In this document: piece by piece, positions 31,554 to 39,690 of the stretch
Numbering within the stretch: the stretch's first letter is position 1
Layout: each line of letters starts with the position of its first letter
Assembly (NCBI GenBank): GCA_934463165.1
Contig: CAKSJG010000026.1
Coordinates: forward strand, 1-39,690
Origin: an uncultured Clostridia bacterium
GTDB lineage: Bacteria; Bacillota; Clostridia; UMGS1810
Length of the DNA: 39,690 nucleotides
Direction of reading: 5' to 3'
Made by a program: the position numbers and the translations under genes
Notes under the pieces: model-generated
Databases searched by the model: none
What the model was told of the DNA's origin: nothing
What the model saw: the letters and a program-made list of their open reading frames with translations, nothing else

Positions 31554-32072
31554 TTAATTTATTGCAATAACCGTTTTACCGCTTTCAAGAGTTTTTTTAA
31601 GATCAATAACCCTTTGGTTTTCAGATCCGCGGAATCTCAGACGTATATTCTTCTTTTCTTCAACAAATTCACCGTCAACAAGAATATCTATCATAGATAA
31701 AATGCTGTCCGTAACTTCACAGTGCGCTCTTCCTTTTAGAATATCATTTTCCAATGTATATCCGCTGTAACACCATATATCCTTATCGGGATATATATTT
31801 TTTACCTTTCTTAAAAAAGGCTCAAGCGCTCTTTGATTGACCGGCTCCATAGGTTCTCCTCCAAGAAGAGAAAGTCCGCGTACATAAGAAGGCTTCATCA
31901 GCTCAATAATTTCATTCTCTGTATTTTCATCAAACGGCCTTCCGTAAGAAAAATCCCACGCCTCACTGTTAAAACAACCTTTGCATCTGTGCGTACATCC
32001 GGATACAAACAGCGACACCCTGACACCGAGTCCGTTTGCTATGTCTCTCGGTTTTATTACTGCATAATTCAT
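31554..32072 (-). CDS. nrdG: Anaerobic ribonucleotide reductase activating protein
   Basis: This 172-residue radical SAM activase creates the glycyl radical of NrdD. The cluster motif is C26-x3-C30-x2-C33 (CTHRCKGCFN), followed by SLLGGEP. It has no accessory ferredoxin domain, as is normal for NrdG. Its start touches the NrdD stop codon, giving an nrdD-nrdG operon. No terminator is obvious before the thioredoxin gene 70 bp on, so read-through to trx is possible. Confidence 0.95.
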   Translation of the reverse strand: MNYAVIKPRDIANGLGVRVSLFVSGCTHRCKGCFNSEAWDFSYGRPFDENTENEIIELMKPSYVRGLSLLGGEPMEPVNQRALEPFLRKVKNIYPDKDIWCYSGYTLENDILKGRAHCEVTDSILSMIDILVDGEFVEEKKNIRLRFRGSENQRVIDLKKTLESGKTVIAIN

Positions 32073-34255
32073 TACAGATGAAGAACCCTTTCTTTAATCT
32101 CCTGCGTTCTGCCCTGATTCCAGAACTGACTGCCTATATATCCGCAGGTTCTGCGTGCAACATTTAGCTTTGCCTGATCGCGGTTGCCGCAGTTCGGGCA
32201 TTCCCACACAAGCTTGCCGCCGTCTTCAACAATCTGAATCTCGCCGTCATAACCGCATTCCTGACAGTAGTCACTCTTTGTGTTAAGCTCAGCATACATG
32301 ATATTATCGTATATAAAGCGGATTACATCCAAAACAGCGTCAATATTATTCTGCATGTTGGGAACCTCAACATAGCTTATTGCACCGCCGGGAGAAAGCG
32401 CCTGAAATTTTGATTCCAACGCAAGTTTCTCAAATGCATCAATTTTTTCGGTAACATGAACATGATATGAATTTGTTATATAATTTTTATCGGTAACACC
32501 CTTGATTTTTCCAAATCTGCGCTGCAGACATTTTGCAAATTTATATGTTGTTGATTCAAGCGGTGTTCCGTATATGGAATAGTCAATATGCTCTTCAGCT
32601 TTCCACTTTGCGCATGCATCGTTTAGCTTTTGCATAACCTTAAGCCCGAACTGCTCACCCTCTTTTTCGGTAAGCTTTTTACCCGTAACTTCATATACAC
32701 ATTCCCAAAGTCCGGCATATCCGAGAGAAATCGTGGAATATCCGCCGTGAAGAAGCTTATCTATCTTTTCTCCTTTGTCAAGTCTTGCAAGCGCTCCAAA
32801 TTGCCAGAGTATAGGAGCAGCATCCGAGAGAGTACCCTCAAGTCTTTCATGACGGCACTTAAGCGCTCTATGGCAAAGCTCAAGTCTTTCATCCAAAATA
32901 TGCCAGAATTTTTCTTCATTTCTGCCGTCTTTGCACGCGGAGCAAGCAGCGTCAACAAGGTTAATCGTAACAACACCCTGATTAAATCTGCCGTAATACT
33001 TAGGCTTACCGTTTTCATCTACATAAGGCGTCAGAAAACTTCTGCATCCCATGCATGTATAGCAATGACCCTCACCGTTTTTATCCACCTTAAGCTTCAT
33101 CATCATTTTTTCGGATATATAATCCGGCACAAGCCTTTTTGCAGTACACTTCGCAGAAAGCTCGGTAAGATACCAATACGATGAATCGGGTGTGATATTA
33201 TCCTCTTCCAGAACATAAATAAGCTTCGGAAATGCCGGTGTTATATATACTCCGGCTTCATTTTTCACTCCCTGATATCTCTGAAGAAGCGTCTCTTCTA
33301 TGATAATTGCAAGATCCTTCTTTTCCTGCTCATTTTTGGCCTCACCGAGATACATAAACACCGTTATAAACGGAGCCTGACCGTTTGTAGTCATAAGCGT
33401 TACAACCTGATATTGCAGAGTCTGAACTCCGCGCTGAATTTCTTTTCTTAAATTACGTTCAACAAGCTGAGATACAACCTTTTCATCTGGTGTGCCGCCG
33501 GCTGCAAGCACGGTTTCCATGATCTCCCTGCGGATTTTATCTCTCGATACCTGAACAAAAGGAGCGAGATGCGCAAGCGATATGCTCTGACCTCCGTATT
33601 GAGAGCTTGCTACCTGTGCGATTATCTGAGTAGATATATTACATGCCGTAGAAAAGCTGTGCGGTTTTTCTATCATTGTTCCGCTGATTACGGTTCCGTT
33701 CTGAAGCATATCCTCAAGATTTACAAGGTCACAGTTATGCATATGCTGTGCATAATAATCTGCATCATGAAAGTGTATGATGCCCTTTTCATGAGCTTCA
33801 ACAATATCGGGAGGCAAAAGAATTCTCTTTGCAAGATCCTTTGAGACCTCGCCTGCCATGTAATCACGCTGAACACTGTTTACCGTCGGATTTTTATTTG
33901 AATTCTCCTGTTTTACCTCTTCATTATTGCATTCTATAAGACTCAAAATTTGGTTGTCCGTCGTGTTTGCGACACGGGCAAGATTTCTGGTAAAACGATA
34001 TCTTATGTACCTTTTGGCAGTCTCAGGCGCTCCCTGAAGAATAATGTGCGTCTCAACAAGCTCCTGAATTTCTTCAACAGAAAGACTCCTGCCCATTTCC
34101 GAACAATAGTCTTCGATAACATTGACGATATATTCAATCTGTCTTTCGGAAAGCTCACTTTTTCTGCCTTCAATCGTATTTGCCTTCTTTATGGCTTTGT
34201 AAATTTTTTCGCGGTCAAATTCTTCTTCAACGCCGCTTCTTTTCACGATTTTCAT
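32072..34255 (-). CDS. nrdD: Anaerobic ribonucleoside-triphosphate reductase
   Basis: The 727-residue class III reductase makes deoxyribonucleotides without oxygen. An N-terminal ATP cone (about 1-95, VKRSGVEEEFDREKI) gives allosteric control. The catalytic barrel follows, with the FSTACNIS cysteine region. A C-terminal zinc site (CQEC and CPNC) precedes the glycyl radical loop RTCGYIGSQF, with the radical at about G705. The length is normal. It lies behind a consensus promoter with two NrdR-box-like sites and is coupled to nrdG. Confidence 0.97.
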   Translation of the reverse strand: MKIVKRSGVEEEFDREKIYKAIKKANTIEGRKSELSERQIEYIVNVIEDYCSEMGRSLSVEEIQELVETHIILQGAPETAKRYIRYRFTRNLARVANTTDNQILSLIECNNEEVKQENSNKNPTVNSVQRDYMAGEVSKDLAKRILLPPDIVEAHEKGIIHFHDADYYAQHMHNCDLVNLEDMLQNGTVISGTMIEKPHSFSTACNISTQIIAQVASSQYGGQSISLAHLAPFVQVSRDKIRREIMETVLAAGGTPDEKVVSQLVERNLRKEIQRGVQTLQYQVVTLMTTNGQAPFITVFMYLGEAKNEQEKKDLAIIIEETLLQRYQGVKNEAGVYITPAFPKLIYVLEEDNITPDSSYWYLTELSAKCTAKRLVPDYISEKMMMKLKVDKNGEGHCYTCMGCRSFLTPYVDENGKPKYYGRFNQGVVTINLVDAACSACKDGRNEEKFWHILDERLELCHRALKCRHERLEGTLSDAAPILWQFGALARLDKGEKIDKLLHGGYSTISLGYAGLWECVYEVTGKKLTEKEGEQFGLKVMQKLNDACAKWKAEEHIDYSIYGTPLESTTYKFAKCLQRRFGKIKGVTDKNYITNSYHVHVTEKIDAFEKLALESKFQALSPGGAISYVEVPNMQNNIDAVLDVIRFIYDNIMYAELNTKSDYCQECGYDGEIQIVEDGGKLVWECPNCGNRDQAKLNVARRTCGYIGSQFWNQGRTQEIKERVLHL

Positions 34256-34295
34256 TTTTTCTTACCCTTCCCAATTTTAATTATTTATGTAAAAT

Positions 34296-34311
34296 ACCCT
34301 ATATATTGTGT
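34296..34311 (-). promoter_or_regulatory. NrdR-box-like site 1
   Basis: On the minus strand this reads ACACAATATATAGGGT, a 16-mer matching the NrdR box ACACWATATATWGTGT at 13 positions. It lies just downstream of the nrdD -10 box. Its start is 32 bases, about three helical turns, from the second site. NrdR represses ribonucleotide reductase genes through such paired boxes. Confidence 0.65.
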
Positions 34312-34319
34312 CACTAACT

Positions 34320-34348
34320 ATTATACAACACAATATCTATGGTGTCAA
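34320..34348 (-). promoter_or_regulatory. Promoter of nrdDG
   Basis: On the minus strand TTGACA (34348-34343) and TATAAT (34325-34320) are both perfect consensus boxes with 17 bases between. NrdR-like sites overlap the spacer and lie downstream, so this strong promoter is probably held down by repression. The rest of 34349-34543 is AT-rich with one terminator and no gene seen. Confidence 0.88.
34328..34343 (-). promoter_or_regulatory. NrdR-box-like site 2
   Basis: On the minus strand ACCATAGATATTGTGT: the right half (ATATTGTGT) matches the NrdR box perfectly, while the left half is degenerate. It fills the spacer of the nrdD promoter. The 16-base gap to site 1 is typical of paired NrdR boxes. 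Confidence 0.65.
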
Positions 34349-34376
34349 CTCTTTTTTTAAAAAAAATGCACAAAAT

Positions 34377-34414
34377 AAAACCGGGTAAGTAAATATGCCT
34401 TAATACCCGGTTTT
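34377..34414 (-). terminator. Terminator of the liv operon
   Basis: AAAACCGGGTA (34377-34387) pairs perfectly with TACCCGGTTTT (34404-34414). On the minus strand the stem is followed by TTTTATTTTG. It lies about 130 bases after the livF stop codon and insulates the nrd promoter. Confidence 0.85.
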
Positions 34415-34543
34415 ATAAGCCGATATTCAAATTTAATAATTTTAAAATTGCTCTTCTTTGTTAAAATATAAAAATATATGTGTATATTGCACAACCGTAA
34501 AAAATGTGATTTTAAAAACTTTTTAAGTTTGTATTATAATATA

Positions 34544-35242
34544 TTATTTTCCGAGATATGCCTTTTTGACTTCTTCATTTCGGAGGAGTTCTTCGCCCGC
34601 GCCCTCAATTATTATATTACCTGTCTGCATAACATATCCGTAATCGGCAATTTTAAGTGCCATATTGGCATTTTGTTCTATGAGGACTACAGTTACACCC
34701 TGCTTGTTAATTTCCTTAATAATATCGAAAATATCACGCACAACAAGAGGTGCAAGTCCGAGTGACGGTTCATCCATCATTATAACCTTAGGCTTGCTCA
34801 TGAGTGCTCTTGCCACTGCAAGCATCTGCTGTTCACCGCCCGAAAGAGTTCCGGCAAGCTGCCAGTGTCTTTCTTTAAGACGCGGGAAAAGACCGTACAC
34901 CCACTCTATATCGGATTCAAGGTTATCTTTTCTGAGATATGCTCCGATTTTTATATTTTCAAGAACCGTAAGATCCGGGAATACTCTTCTGCCCTCGGGG
35001 ACAAGAGTTATCCCCTCTTCTATTATTTTGTTGCTTGCGAGACCGGTAAGAGATTTTCCGTTGTATTCCACAGAGCCCGAATCAAGCCTTACAAGACCTA
35101 CTATCGAACGCAGTATTGTTGATTTTCCTGCACCGTTTGCGCCTATCAAAGTTACAATTTTACCGTCGGGAACTTCAAAGCTTATTCCTCTTATAGCTTT
35201 TATTCCGCCGTATGATACATGAAGATCGTTAACCTTAAGCAT
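34544..35242 (-). CDS. livF: Branched-chain amino acid ABC transporter, ATPase LivF
   Basis: A 232-residue ATPase with Walker A GANGAGKST, signature LSGGEQQMLAVARAL and Walker B VIMMDEPSLGL. The length and LVPEGRRVFPDLTV segment are typical of LivF. A GTG at 35248 is open, but GGGGGTGA there is the ribosome binding site for the ATG at 35242, which overlaps the livG end by 8 bp. With LivG it powers the importer from the cytoplasmic face. It is the last gene of the operon. Confidence 0.95.
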   Translation of the reverse strand: MLKVNDLHVSYGGIKAIRGISFEVPDGKIVTLIGANGAGKSTILRSIVGLVRLDSGSVEYNGKSLTGLASNKIIEEGITLVPEGRRVFPDLTVLENIKIGAYLRKDNLESDIEWVYGLFPRLKERHWQLAGTLSGGEQQMLAVARALMSKPKVIMMDEPSLGLAPLVVRDIFDIIKEINKQGVTVVLIEQNANMALKIADYGYVMQTGNIIIEGAGEELLRNEEVKKAYLGK

Positions 35243-36074
35243 CGTCACTCACCCCCAAATATGCTTCAATTACCTTCGGATTTTGCTGAACCTCATCGGG
35301 AGTACCGTGTGCTATCAGTTTTCCGAAATCAAGAACATATATTCTGTCGGAAATATCCATTACAAGATCCATATGGTGCTCAATCATCAGAACCGTAAGA
35401 TTAAAATCATCTCTTATTTTCTTTATAAAACGAGTAAGCTCAACTGTTTCCTGCGGATTCATGCCGGCAGCGGGCTCATCAAGAAGAAGCAGGTTCGGGT
35501 TTGTGGCAAGCGCACGCGCAATTTCGAGATGCCTTTGTTTACCGTAAGGAAGATTGCTTGCTCTCTCGTTTTTTACATCTTCAAGACCAAGAATTTTCAA
35601 AAGCTCATTAACTTCTTCTCTGTGTCTTTTTTCTTCCTTTGCATTAAGCATAAATGCAGAAGTAAAAAGATTGGATTTTCTGTGAAGATGCTTGGCAATA
35701 AGAACATTTTCAAAAACCGAGAGATTTTTCCAAAGTCTGATATTCTGAAAAGTTCTTGCTATTCCGAGCTTTGTTATCTTATCGGGAGTAGGCTCAATTA
35801 CCTTCGGATATTCTCCGAGATTGCCGCCTTTATACAGTTTTTTCATTTTGCCGTGCGGATGGTTTGATGCAATAACCTTACCGCTAAATGTTACACTTCC
35901 GTTTGTCGGAGCATAAACACCCGTTATAACGTTAAATGCCGTTGTCTTTCCGGCACCGTTCGGTCCGATTAATGCAACAATTTCGCCCTTGTTTACATCC
36001 ATTGTAAGCGTGTTTACGGCAACAACACCGCCGAACTGCATTACAACATTATCAAGATGAAGTACATTTTCCAT
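35235..36074 (-). CDS. livG: Branched-chain amino acid ABC transporter, ATPase LivG
   Basis: The 279-residue ATPase has Walker A GPNGAGKT, signature LPYGKQRHLEIARAL and Walker B LLLLDEPAAGM, with IARTFQNIRLW typical of LivG. It carries the ~20-residue insertion (about 65-90) and C-terminal stretch (GTPDEVQQNPKVIEAYLG) that distinguish LivG from LivF. It follows livM by 2 bp. Confidence 0.95.
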   Translation of the reverse strand: MENVLHLDNVVMQFGGVVAVNTLTMDVNKGEIVALIGPNGAGKTTAFNVITGVYAPTNGSVTFSGKVIASNHPHGKMKKLYKGGNLGEYPKVIEPTPDKITKLGIARTFQNIRLWKNLSVFENVLIAKHLHRKSNLFTSAFMLNAKEEKRHREEVNELLKILGLEDVKNERASNLPYGKQRHLEIARALATNPNLLLLDEPAAGMNPQETVELTRFIKKIRDDFNLTVLMIEHHMDLVMDISDRIYVLDFGKLIAHGTPDEVQQNPKVIEAYLGVSDDA

Positions 36075-36076
36075 AA

Positions 36077-37153
36077 TTACTGTACCTCCTTTTGTTTCTT
36101 TTTGAATATGCGTCCGAAAAAGTTTGCCAATGCGTCCCAGCTAAATTCTTTGTCACCCATAATACCGCTTCTGAAAAACAGAACAACAACCATAAGAATA
36201 ACCGAGAAAATAACCATTCTGAAGCCCGGTCTTAAAAGAGGAATGCTTAATCCGCCTATCATTGTCGGAACATCCAAAAATCTAAGCCACCATTCTTTGG
36301 CAAATATAACAAGCATAGATGCGATGATGCTTCCTGTAAAGCTTCCCATGCCGCCGATTACAACCATAAGAAGTATATAGTATGTGGCGCTTGAGATCGT
36401 AAACGTAGTAGCCGAAATAGCTTTAAGGTACATCGCCAGAAGCGCTCCGCCGATTCCTGCAAAAAACGAGCTTACCGTAAATGATAACATTTTATGCTTT
36501 GCAAGATTGATCCCCATTGCTTCGGCTGCTACTTCATCATCTCTTATAGCTTTAAAGCTTCTGCCGTAAGTTGATTTTTTTATGAGACCCATAATCGCTA
36601 TGCAGATTATTACAACAACAAAAATGGAATAGTAGGAATCGAAACTCGGAATACTGTTAAGACCGAGAGAACCGTTTGTAATTTTGTTGAGCGGCGAGCT
36701 TGCAACAACAATACGGACAACCTCGGCAAATCCGAGTGTTGCAATTGCAAAATAATCACTTTTAAGTCTCAGTACCGGAGCGCCGATAAGAAGCGCAAAA
36801 AAAGCTGCAACAAGACCCGCTATAATAAGTGCCGGAACTATCGGCATGCTTATATTTTCGAGAAAATCGGCAACACCGTAAAGATAATATACACTTGTTT
36901 TTGCAGATACCGGAATAGTAAGAATTGCATATGTGTATGCTCCGAGAGTCATAAACCCTGCCTGACCGAGAGAAAACTGACCCGTCACGCCGTTTAAAAG
37001 ATTCATGCTGACAGCGAGAAGTGCATATATCGCACCCATCTGCAGCGAAGTTCTCATCATTGATACCGACGAAAGCTGTCCGACATAATATATAAATCCA
37101 AACATGGCGGCAAGTCCGACAACGGAGCAGATAATTTTTGTTCTTTTTTTCAT
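36077..37153 (-). CDS. livM: Branched-chain amino acid ABC transporter, permease LivM
   Basis: A 358-residue permease with about nine or ten membrane helices. The family segments NLLNGVTGQFSLGQAGFM and YGRSFKAIRDDEVAAEAMGIN are present; the latter is the cytoplasmic coupling loop to the ATPases. It pairs with LivH to form the membrane channel. The gene starts 4 bp after livH. Confidence 0.94.
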   Translation of the reverse strand: MKKRTKIICSVVGLAAMFGFIYYVGQLSSVSMMRTSLQMGAIYALLAVSMNLLNGVTGQFSLGQAGFMTLGAYTYAILTIPVSAKTSVYYLYGVADFLENISMPIVPALIIAGLVAAFFALLIGAPVLRLKSDYFAIATLGFAEVVRIVVASSPLNKITNGSLGLNSIPSFDSYYSIFVVVIICIAIMGLIKKSTYGRSFKAIRDDEVAAEAMGINLAKHKMLSFTVSSFFAGIGGALLAMYLKAISATTFTISSATYYILLMVVIGGMGSFTGSIIASMLVIFAKEWWLRFLDVPTMIGGLSIPLLRPGFRMVIFSVILMVVVLFFRSGIMGDKEFSWDALANFFGRIFKKKQKEVQ

Positions 37154-37157
37154 AATA

Positions 37158-38039
37158 TCACACCTTCTCCGTAGTTTTTTCGCCGAAGAGTCCTGTCGGA
37201 CGTATCAGCAATACAACAATAAGTATAACAAAAGTGAATGCGTCACTGAATTCGGAATATGGTCCGGATTTTATAAATGTTTCCGAAATACCGATCAAAA
37301 ATCCGCCGACAAGGGCACCGGGTATTGAGCCGATACCACCAAATACGGCAGCAACAAAGCATTTAAGCCCCGGAAGAGATCCTGAAAGCGGGTAAACCTG
37401 CGGTCTCGGAACAAAATAAAGAATAGAACCGATTGCCGCAAGTGCACATCCGATAATAAATGTCACGCTGATTATATTGTTTATTTTTATACCCATAAGC
37501 TTTGCAACCTCAAAATCCTTTGAAACCGCACGCATCGCCATACCGATTTTTGTTTTGTTAATCAAAAATACAAGAGCTATAACGATAATAACCGTGAGTA
37601 TCGGAGTTATAAATGTAACAAGTGATGTTGAAATATTGCCCAGCGTGACTTTCGTATTAAGAAAACCTATCTGTGGATACGGCTTCGGAAGAGCCGAAAA
37701 AAGATAAGTTGCAAGGTTCTGCAAAAGATATGATACACCTATTGCCGAAATCATAACCGACATTCTCGGCGCTTCGCGCAGAGGCTTATATGCAACCTTT
37801 TCAATTACAACACCCAAAATCACCGTAAACAATATGACAAGAACTATTGATATGTACCACGGAACTAAAAAATCTGTCATGGCAATTATCATAAAATAAC
37901 CTGCCATCATAAAGATATCTCCGTGAGCAAAGTTAATTAGTCTCAGTATACCGTATACCATGGTATACCCGATTGCGATAAGAGCATAACTGCTGCCTAT
38001 CGATATACCGTTAAGACAGTTTTGTAGAAAAACCTCCAT
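37158..38039 (-). CDS. livH: Branched-chain amino acid ABC transporter, permease LivH
   Basis: The 293-residue permease shows the opening QNCLNGISIGSSYALIAIGY, then YGILRLINFAHGDIFM, and the coupling loop TKIGMAMRAVSKDFEVAKLMGI. About eight membrane segments are seen. It is first of the four tightly packed genes after the terminator that follows livK. GGGTGG lies 10 bases before the ATG. Confidence 0.95.
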   Translation of the reverse strand: MEVFLQNCLNGISIGSSYALIAIGYTMVYGILRLINFAHGDIFMMAGYFMIIAMTDFLVPWYISIVLVILFTVILGVVIEKVAYKPLREAPRMSVMISAIGVSYLLQNLATYLFSALPKPYPQIGFLNTKVTLGNISTSLVTFITPILTVIIVIALVFLINKTKIGMAMRAVSKDFEVAKLMGIKINNIISVTFIIGCALAAIGSILYFVPRPQVYPLSGSLPGLKCFVAAVFGGIGSIPGALVGGFLIGISETFIKSGPYSEFSDAFTFVILIVVLLIRPTGLFGEKTTEKV

Positions 38040-38084
38040 GGGTATTTAACCACCCTTTCAATAATGTGTCTTTAAAATAAAAAA

Positions 38085-38118
38085 AGCTTGCGGGCGAGAA
38101 CTTCTCGCCTCGCAAGCT
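38085..38118 (-). terminator. Intercistronic terminator between livK and livH
   Basis: AGCTTGCG (38085-38092) pairs with CGCAAGCT (38111-38118). An inner GGCGAGAA/TTCTCGCC extension and, on the minus strand, seven T directly after the stem complete a strong intrinsic terminator. It sits between the binding-protein gene and the permease genes. Partial read-through would make more binding protein than membrane complex, a usual arrangement for such importers. Confidence 0.85.
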
Positions 38119-38134
38119 GTGTAGATAAATTAAA

Positions 38135-39334
38135 TTATTTGACTGCGTTAAATTTACCGTCTGTGCTCTGTGTGCCGATAAATACGAATTTACCATCTTT
38201 GACGGTTTTAATGTAAGCCATTGTTTTGTTTGCATCGCCGTTTTCATCAAATGTAAGATCTCCGGTTACACCTGTTGTTGAAAGTTTAGCAAGAGCGTCA
38301 CGGATAGCTGTTGTATCGGTTGAGTTAGCCTTTTCAATAGCATCTACCGCTGCGTTGTAAGCGTCAAATCCGAGAGCCGAAACTGCAGCCACACCGTCGC
38401 TGCCGCCGTTTAATTTGATGTTTTCGGATTTAGAGTTAAGATATTCTTTAAAACCTTTAACAAAATCTGCAGCCGTCGGATCATTTTCGTCAAAGAATGT
38501 TGAGAATGTAACACCCTCACAGTTAGCAGCGCCTGCATTTGCTATAATTGTTTCGTTTTCCCATGTGTCACCTGCCATAATCGGGCATGTGATACCAAGC
38601 TCTCTTGCCTGTTTGATAACAAGACCTGCAGTAGCTATGGAAGAAGGACAGAAAATAACTTCCGGATTCTTAGCTTTTGCAGCAGTAAGAATTGCATTAA
38701 AGTCAGATTCGTTTGTATTATATGTTCCTTCGTAAACTATATCGCCTTTATAAGCTTTTTTGAAATAGTTTGCAAGACCTGTTGAATAGTCGTCACCGTT
38801 CTGAGAAATAACAGCGGCCGTTTTGCATCCCTCTGTAACACCGGCATAGTTAGCCATTACAGTACCCTGGAAGGGGTCGAGGAAGCAAACCCTGAAATAG
38901 TAATCATTTCCTGCTGTTACCTGCGGATTTGTACACGAGCATCCTATAGCCGGGATTTTAGCATCTTTAAATGTAGAACCTGCTGCTATTGAAACGCCCG
39001 AACCGTATGATCCGAGAACAACCTTAACTCCGCTTGATACGAGAGTCTGTGCAGCTGTTACAGCTGCGGATTTATCGGACTGATTATCAACCTCAACAAG
39101 TTCAATCTTATAGTCCTTACCGTCAATCTTTACTGTGTTTCTTATTGAATTTGCATAACGTGCACCGAGAACTTCCTGAACTCCGCCGCCGCCGTTTTCA
39201 CCTGTTGTAGGTTCAAACACACCGATTTTTATAACATCGGAATCGTTTGACGCAGAATTGCCTCCGTTGCCGCATCCGGCAAAGCATGCCGCAACAAGAG
39301 CAAGTGCAAGAGCAAGTGTCAATAATTTCTTCAT
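38135..39334 (-). CDS. livK: Branched-chain amino acid-type ABC substrate-binding lipoprotein
   Basis: A 399-residue type I periplasmic-binding-fold lipoprotein. The signal peptide ends in lipobox FAGC (C21), so it is tethered to the outer face of the membrane. It continues KIGVFEPTTGENGGGG and a conserved VLGSYGSGVSIAAG segment, as in LivJ/LivK. The actual ligand could be leucine/isoleucine/valine or another amino acid or amide. The start is the ATG at 39334 after GGGAGGA. Its own promoter and terminator allow separate, high expression. Confidence 0.92.
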   Translation of the reverse strand: MKKLLTLALALALVAACFAGCGNGGNSASNDSDVIKIGVFEPTTGENGGGGVQEVLGARYANSIRNTVKIDGKDYKIELVEVDNQSDKSAAVTAAQTLVSSGVKVVLGSYGSGVSIAAGSTFKDAKIPAIGCSCTNPQVTAGNDYYFRVCFLDPFQGTVMANYAGVTEGCKTAAVISQNGDDYSTGLANYFKKAYKGDIVYEGTYNTNESDFNAILTAAKAKNPEVIFCPSSIATAGLVIKQARELGITCPIMAGDTWENETIIANAGAANCEGVTFSTFFDENDPTAADFVKGFKEYLNSKSENIKLNGGSDGVAAVSALGFDAYNAAVDAIEKANSTDTTAIRDALAKLSTTGVTGDLTFDENGDANKTMAYIKTVKDGKFVFIGTQSTDGKFNAVK

Positions 39335-39376
39335 ATAAATTCCTCCCAAATAAAATACATAATTTTACATGTATCT

Positions 39377-39405
39377 ATTATAAAACAAAATTTTGAAATA
39401 AGCAA
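39377..39405 (-). promoter_or_regulatory. Promoter of livK
   Basis: On the minus strand, TTGCTT (39405-39400) and TATAAT (39382-39377) are 17 bases apart, 42 bases before the start codon. Between here and the repeat at 39588 I see no convincing gene or site. Confidence 0.65.
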
Positions 39406-39587
39406 AGATTTTTTTGATATTTTCGAATTTTCTAATTTTCTGTCAAAATACGGGCTTATTTTCTATGATTTTTATATATAAATTTGTGATATATTCCCAA
39501 ACAGCCTTATAAATTGCATTATGATATGCTCTCTCGTGCTTAACCGTGCGCGTCAATATCCGAACTTTGTTAAGCTTATCATCCGTC

Positions 39588-39690
39588 GGCATCGCGGTTA
39601 GGGTATACTTTTTATTTTTTGGAAAGCTCAAACAGGCAGTGCAGTAGCGCTGAAACTCGCTTTCAATCAAAAAATAAAAAGTATACCCTA
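39588..39690. repeat. MITE/REP-like hairpin repeat, copy 2 (inverted, cut by window end)
   Basis: Starting GGCATCGCGGTTAGGGTATA, this is the reverse complement of the element at 229-334, with the same central GGAAAGCTCAAACA and CGCTGAAACTCGCTTTCAATC segments. A few substitutions sit in the loop. Its terminal arms pair with each other as in copy 1. The window ends within the last bases of the second arm. Confidence 0.8.

Noticed and set aside
34415..34543. Small gene or RNA between the liv terminator and livF
   Set aside because: AT-rich with no ribosome binding site, conserved hairpin or plausible frame.
39443..39670. 75-residue minus-strand open frame at the right edge
   Set aside because: Its first part is the hairpin repeat and the rest is AT-rich intergenic sequence without a convincing start.
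1..39690. CRISPR array, prophage, integrase, insertion sequence with transposase, rRNA
   Set aside because: No spaced direct repeats, phage or transposase-like proteins, or rRNA-like sequence were seen on either strand.

Overview
The window looks like the chromosome of a low-GC, anaerobic, endospore-forming member of the Clostridia (Bacillota). Both dipicolinate synthase subunits (DpaA/DpaB) imply sporulation. The oxygen-labile anaerobic ribonucleotide reductase (NrdDG) and a second, separate glycyl radical enzyme with its activase imply strict anaerobiosis. Promoters of the TTGACA-17-TATAAT type, AGGAGG-like ribosome binding sites and tRNA-Ser genes without an encoded CCA fit this. No phage, transposase, integrase, CRISPR array or rRNA was seen.

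Layout. 1-371: gene-free left edge with a terminator-like hairpin and one copy of a ~105 bp hairpin repeat. 372-7727 (minus): a housekeeping run of lipoprotein MBL hydrolase, class B PBP, polA, coaE, lytic transglycosylase and queT, with a riboswitch-like leader before queT. 7920-9373 (minus): dpaA-dpaB behind a sigma-K-like promoter. 9519-10280 (plus): TatD nuclease. 10385-10614 (minus): two tRNA-Ser genes. 10841-12523 (plus): a cytoplasmic heparinase II/III-like lyase. 12730-14862 (plus): an ECF-type S component followed by a QueH-HAD fusion. 14956-17847 (minus): a large S-layer-homology surface protein.

18032-30891 is the most unusual part. It encodes an unassigned glycyl radical enzyme, a radical-SAM activase with one accessory cysteine cluster, six Gfo/Idh/MocA oxidoreductases of four types, a sugar-isomerase-like TIM barrel protein and two AraC regulators. 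The oxidoreductases include two pairs of paralogues. One member lacks the usual EKP lysine, and one pair carries Tyr where His is normally found. Overlapping genes tie this into a few operons. I infer catabolism of a sugar-like or glycosidic compound through oxidised (keto) intermediates plus a radical step; the substrate cannot be read from sequence. No transporter, microcompartment shell gene or ordinary glycoside hydrolase is present in the locus.

30981-31483 (minus): a ferredoxin:thioredoxin-reductase-like protein with its thioredoxin. 31554-34255 (minus): nrdD-nrdG behind a near-consensus promoter flanked by two NrdR-box-like sites. 34544-39334 (minus): a complete branched-chain amino acid type ABC importer (livK-H-M-G-F), with a terminator between livK and livH. 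The window ends inside a second, inverted copy of the left-edge hairpin repeat, and a fragment of the same repeat abuts the MBL gene at 6430.

Starts were chosen from ribosome binding sites, so several genes are shorter than their maximal open frames. All function calls come from reading motifs by eye; no database search was run.
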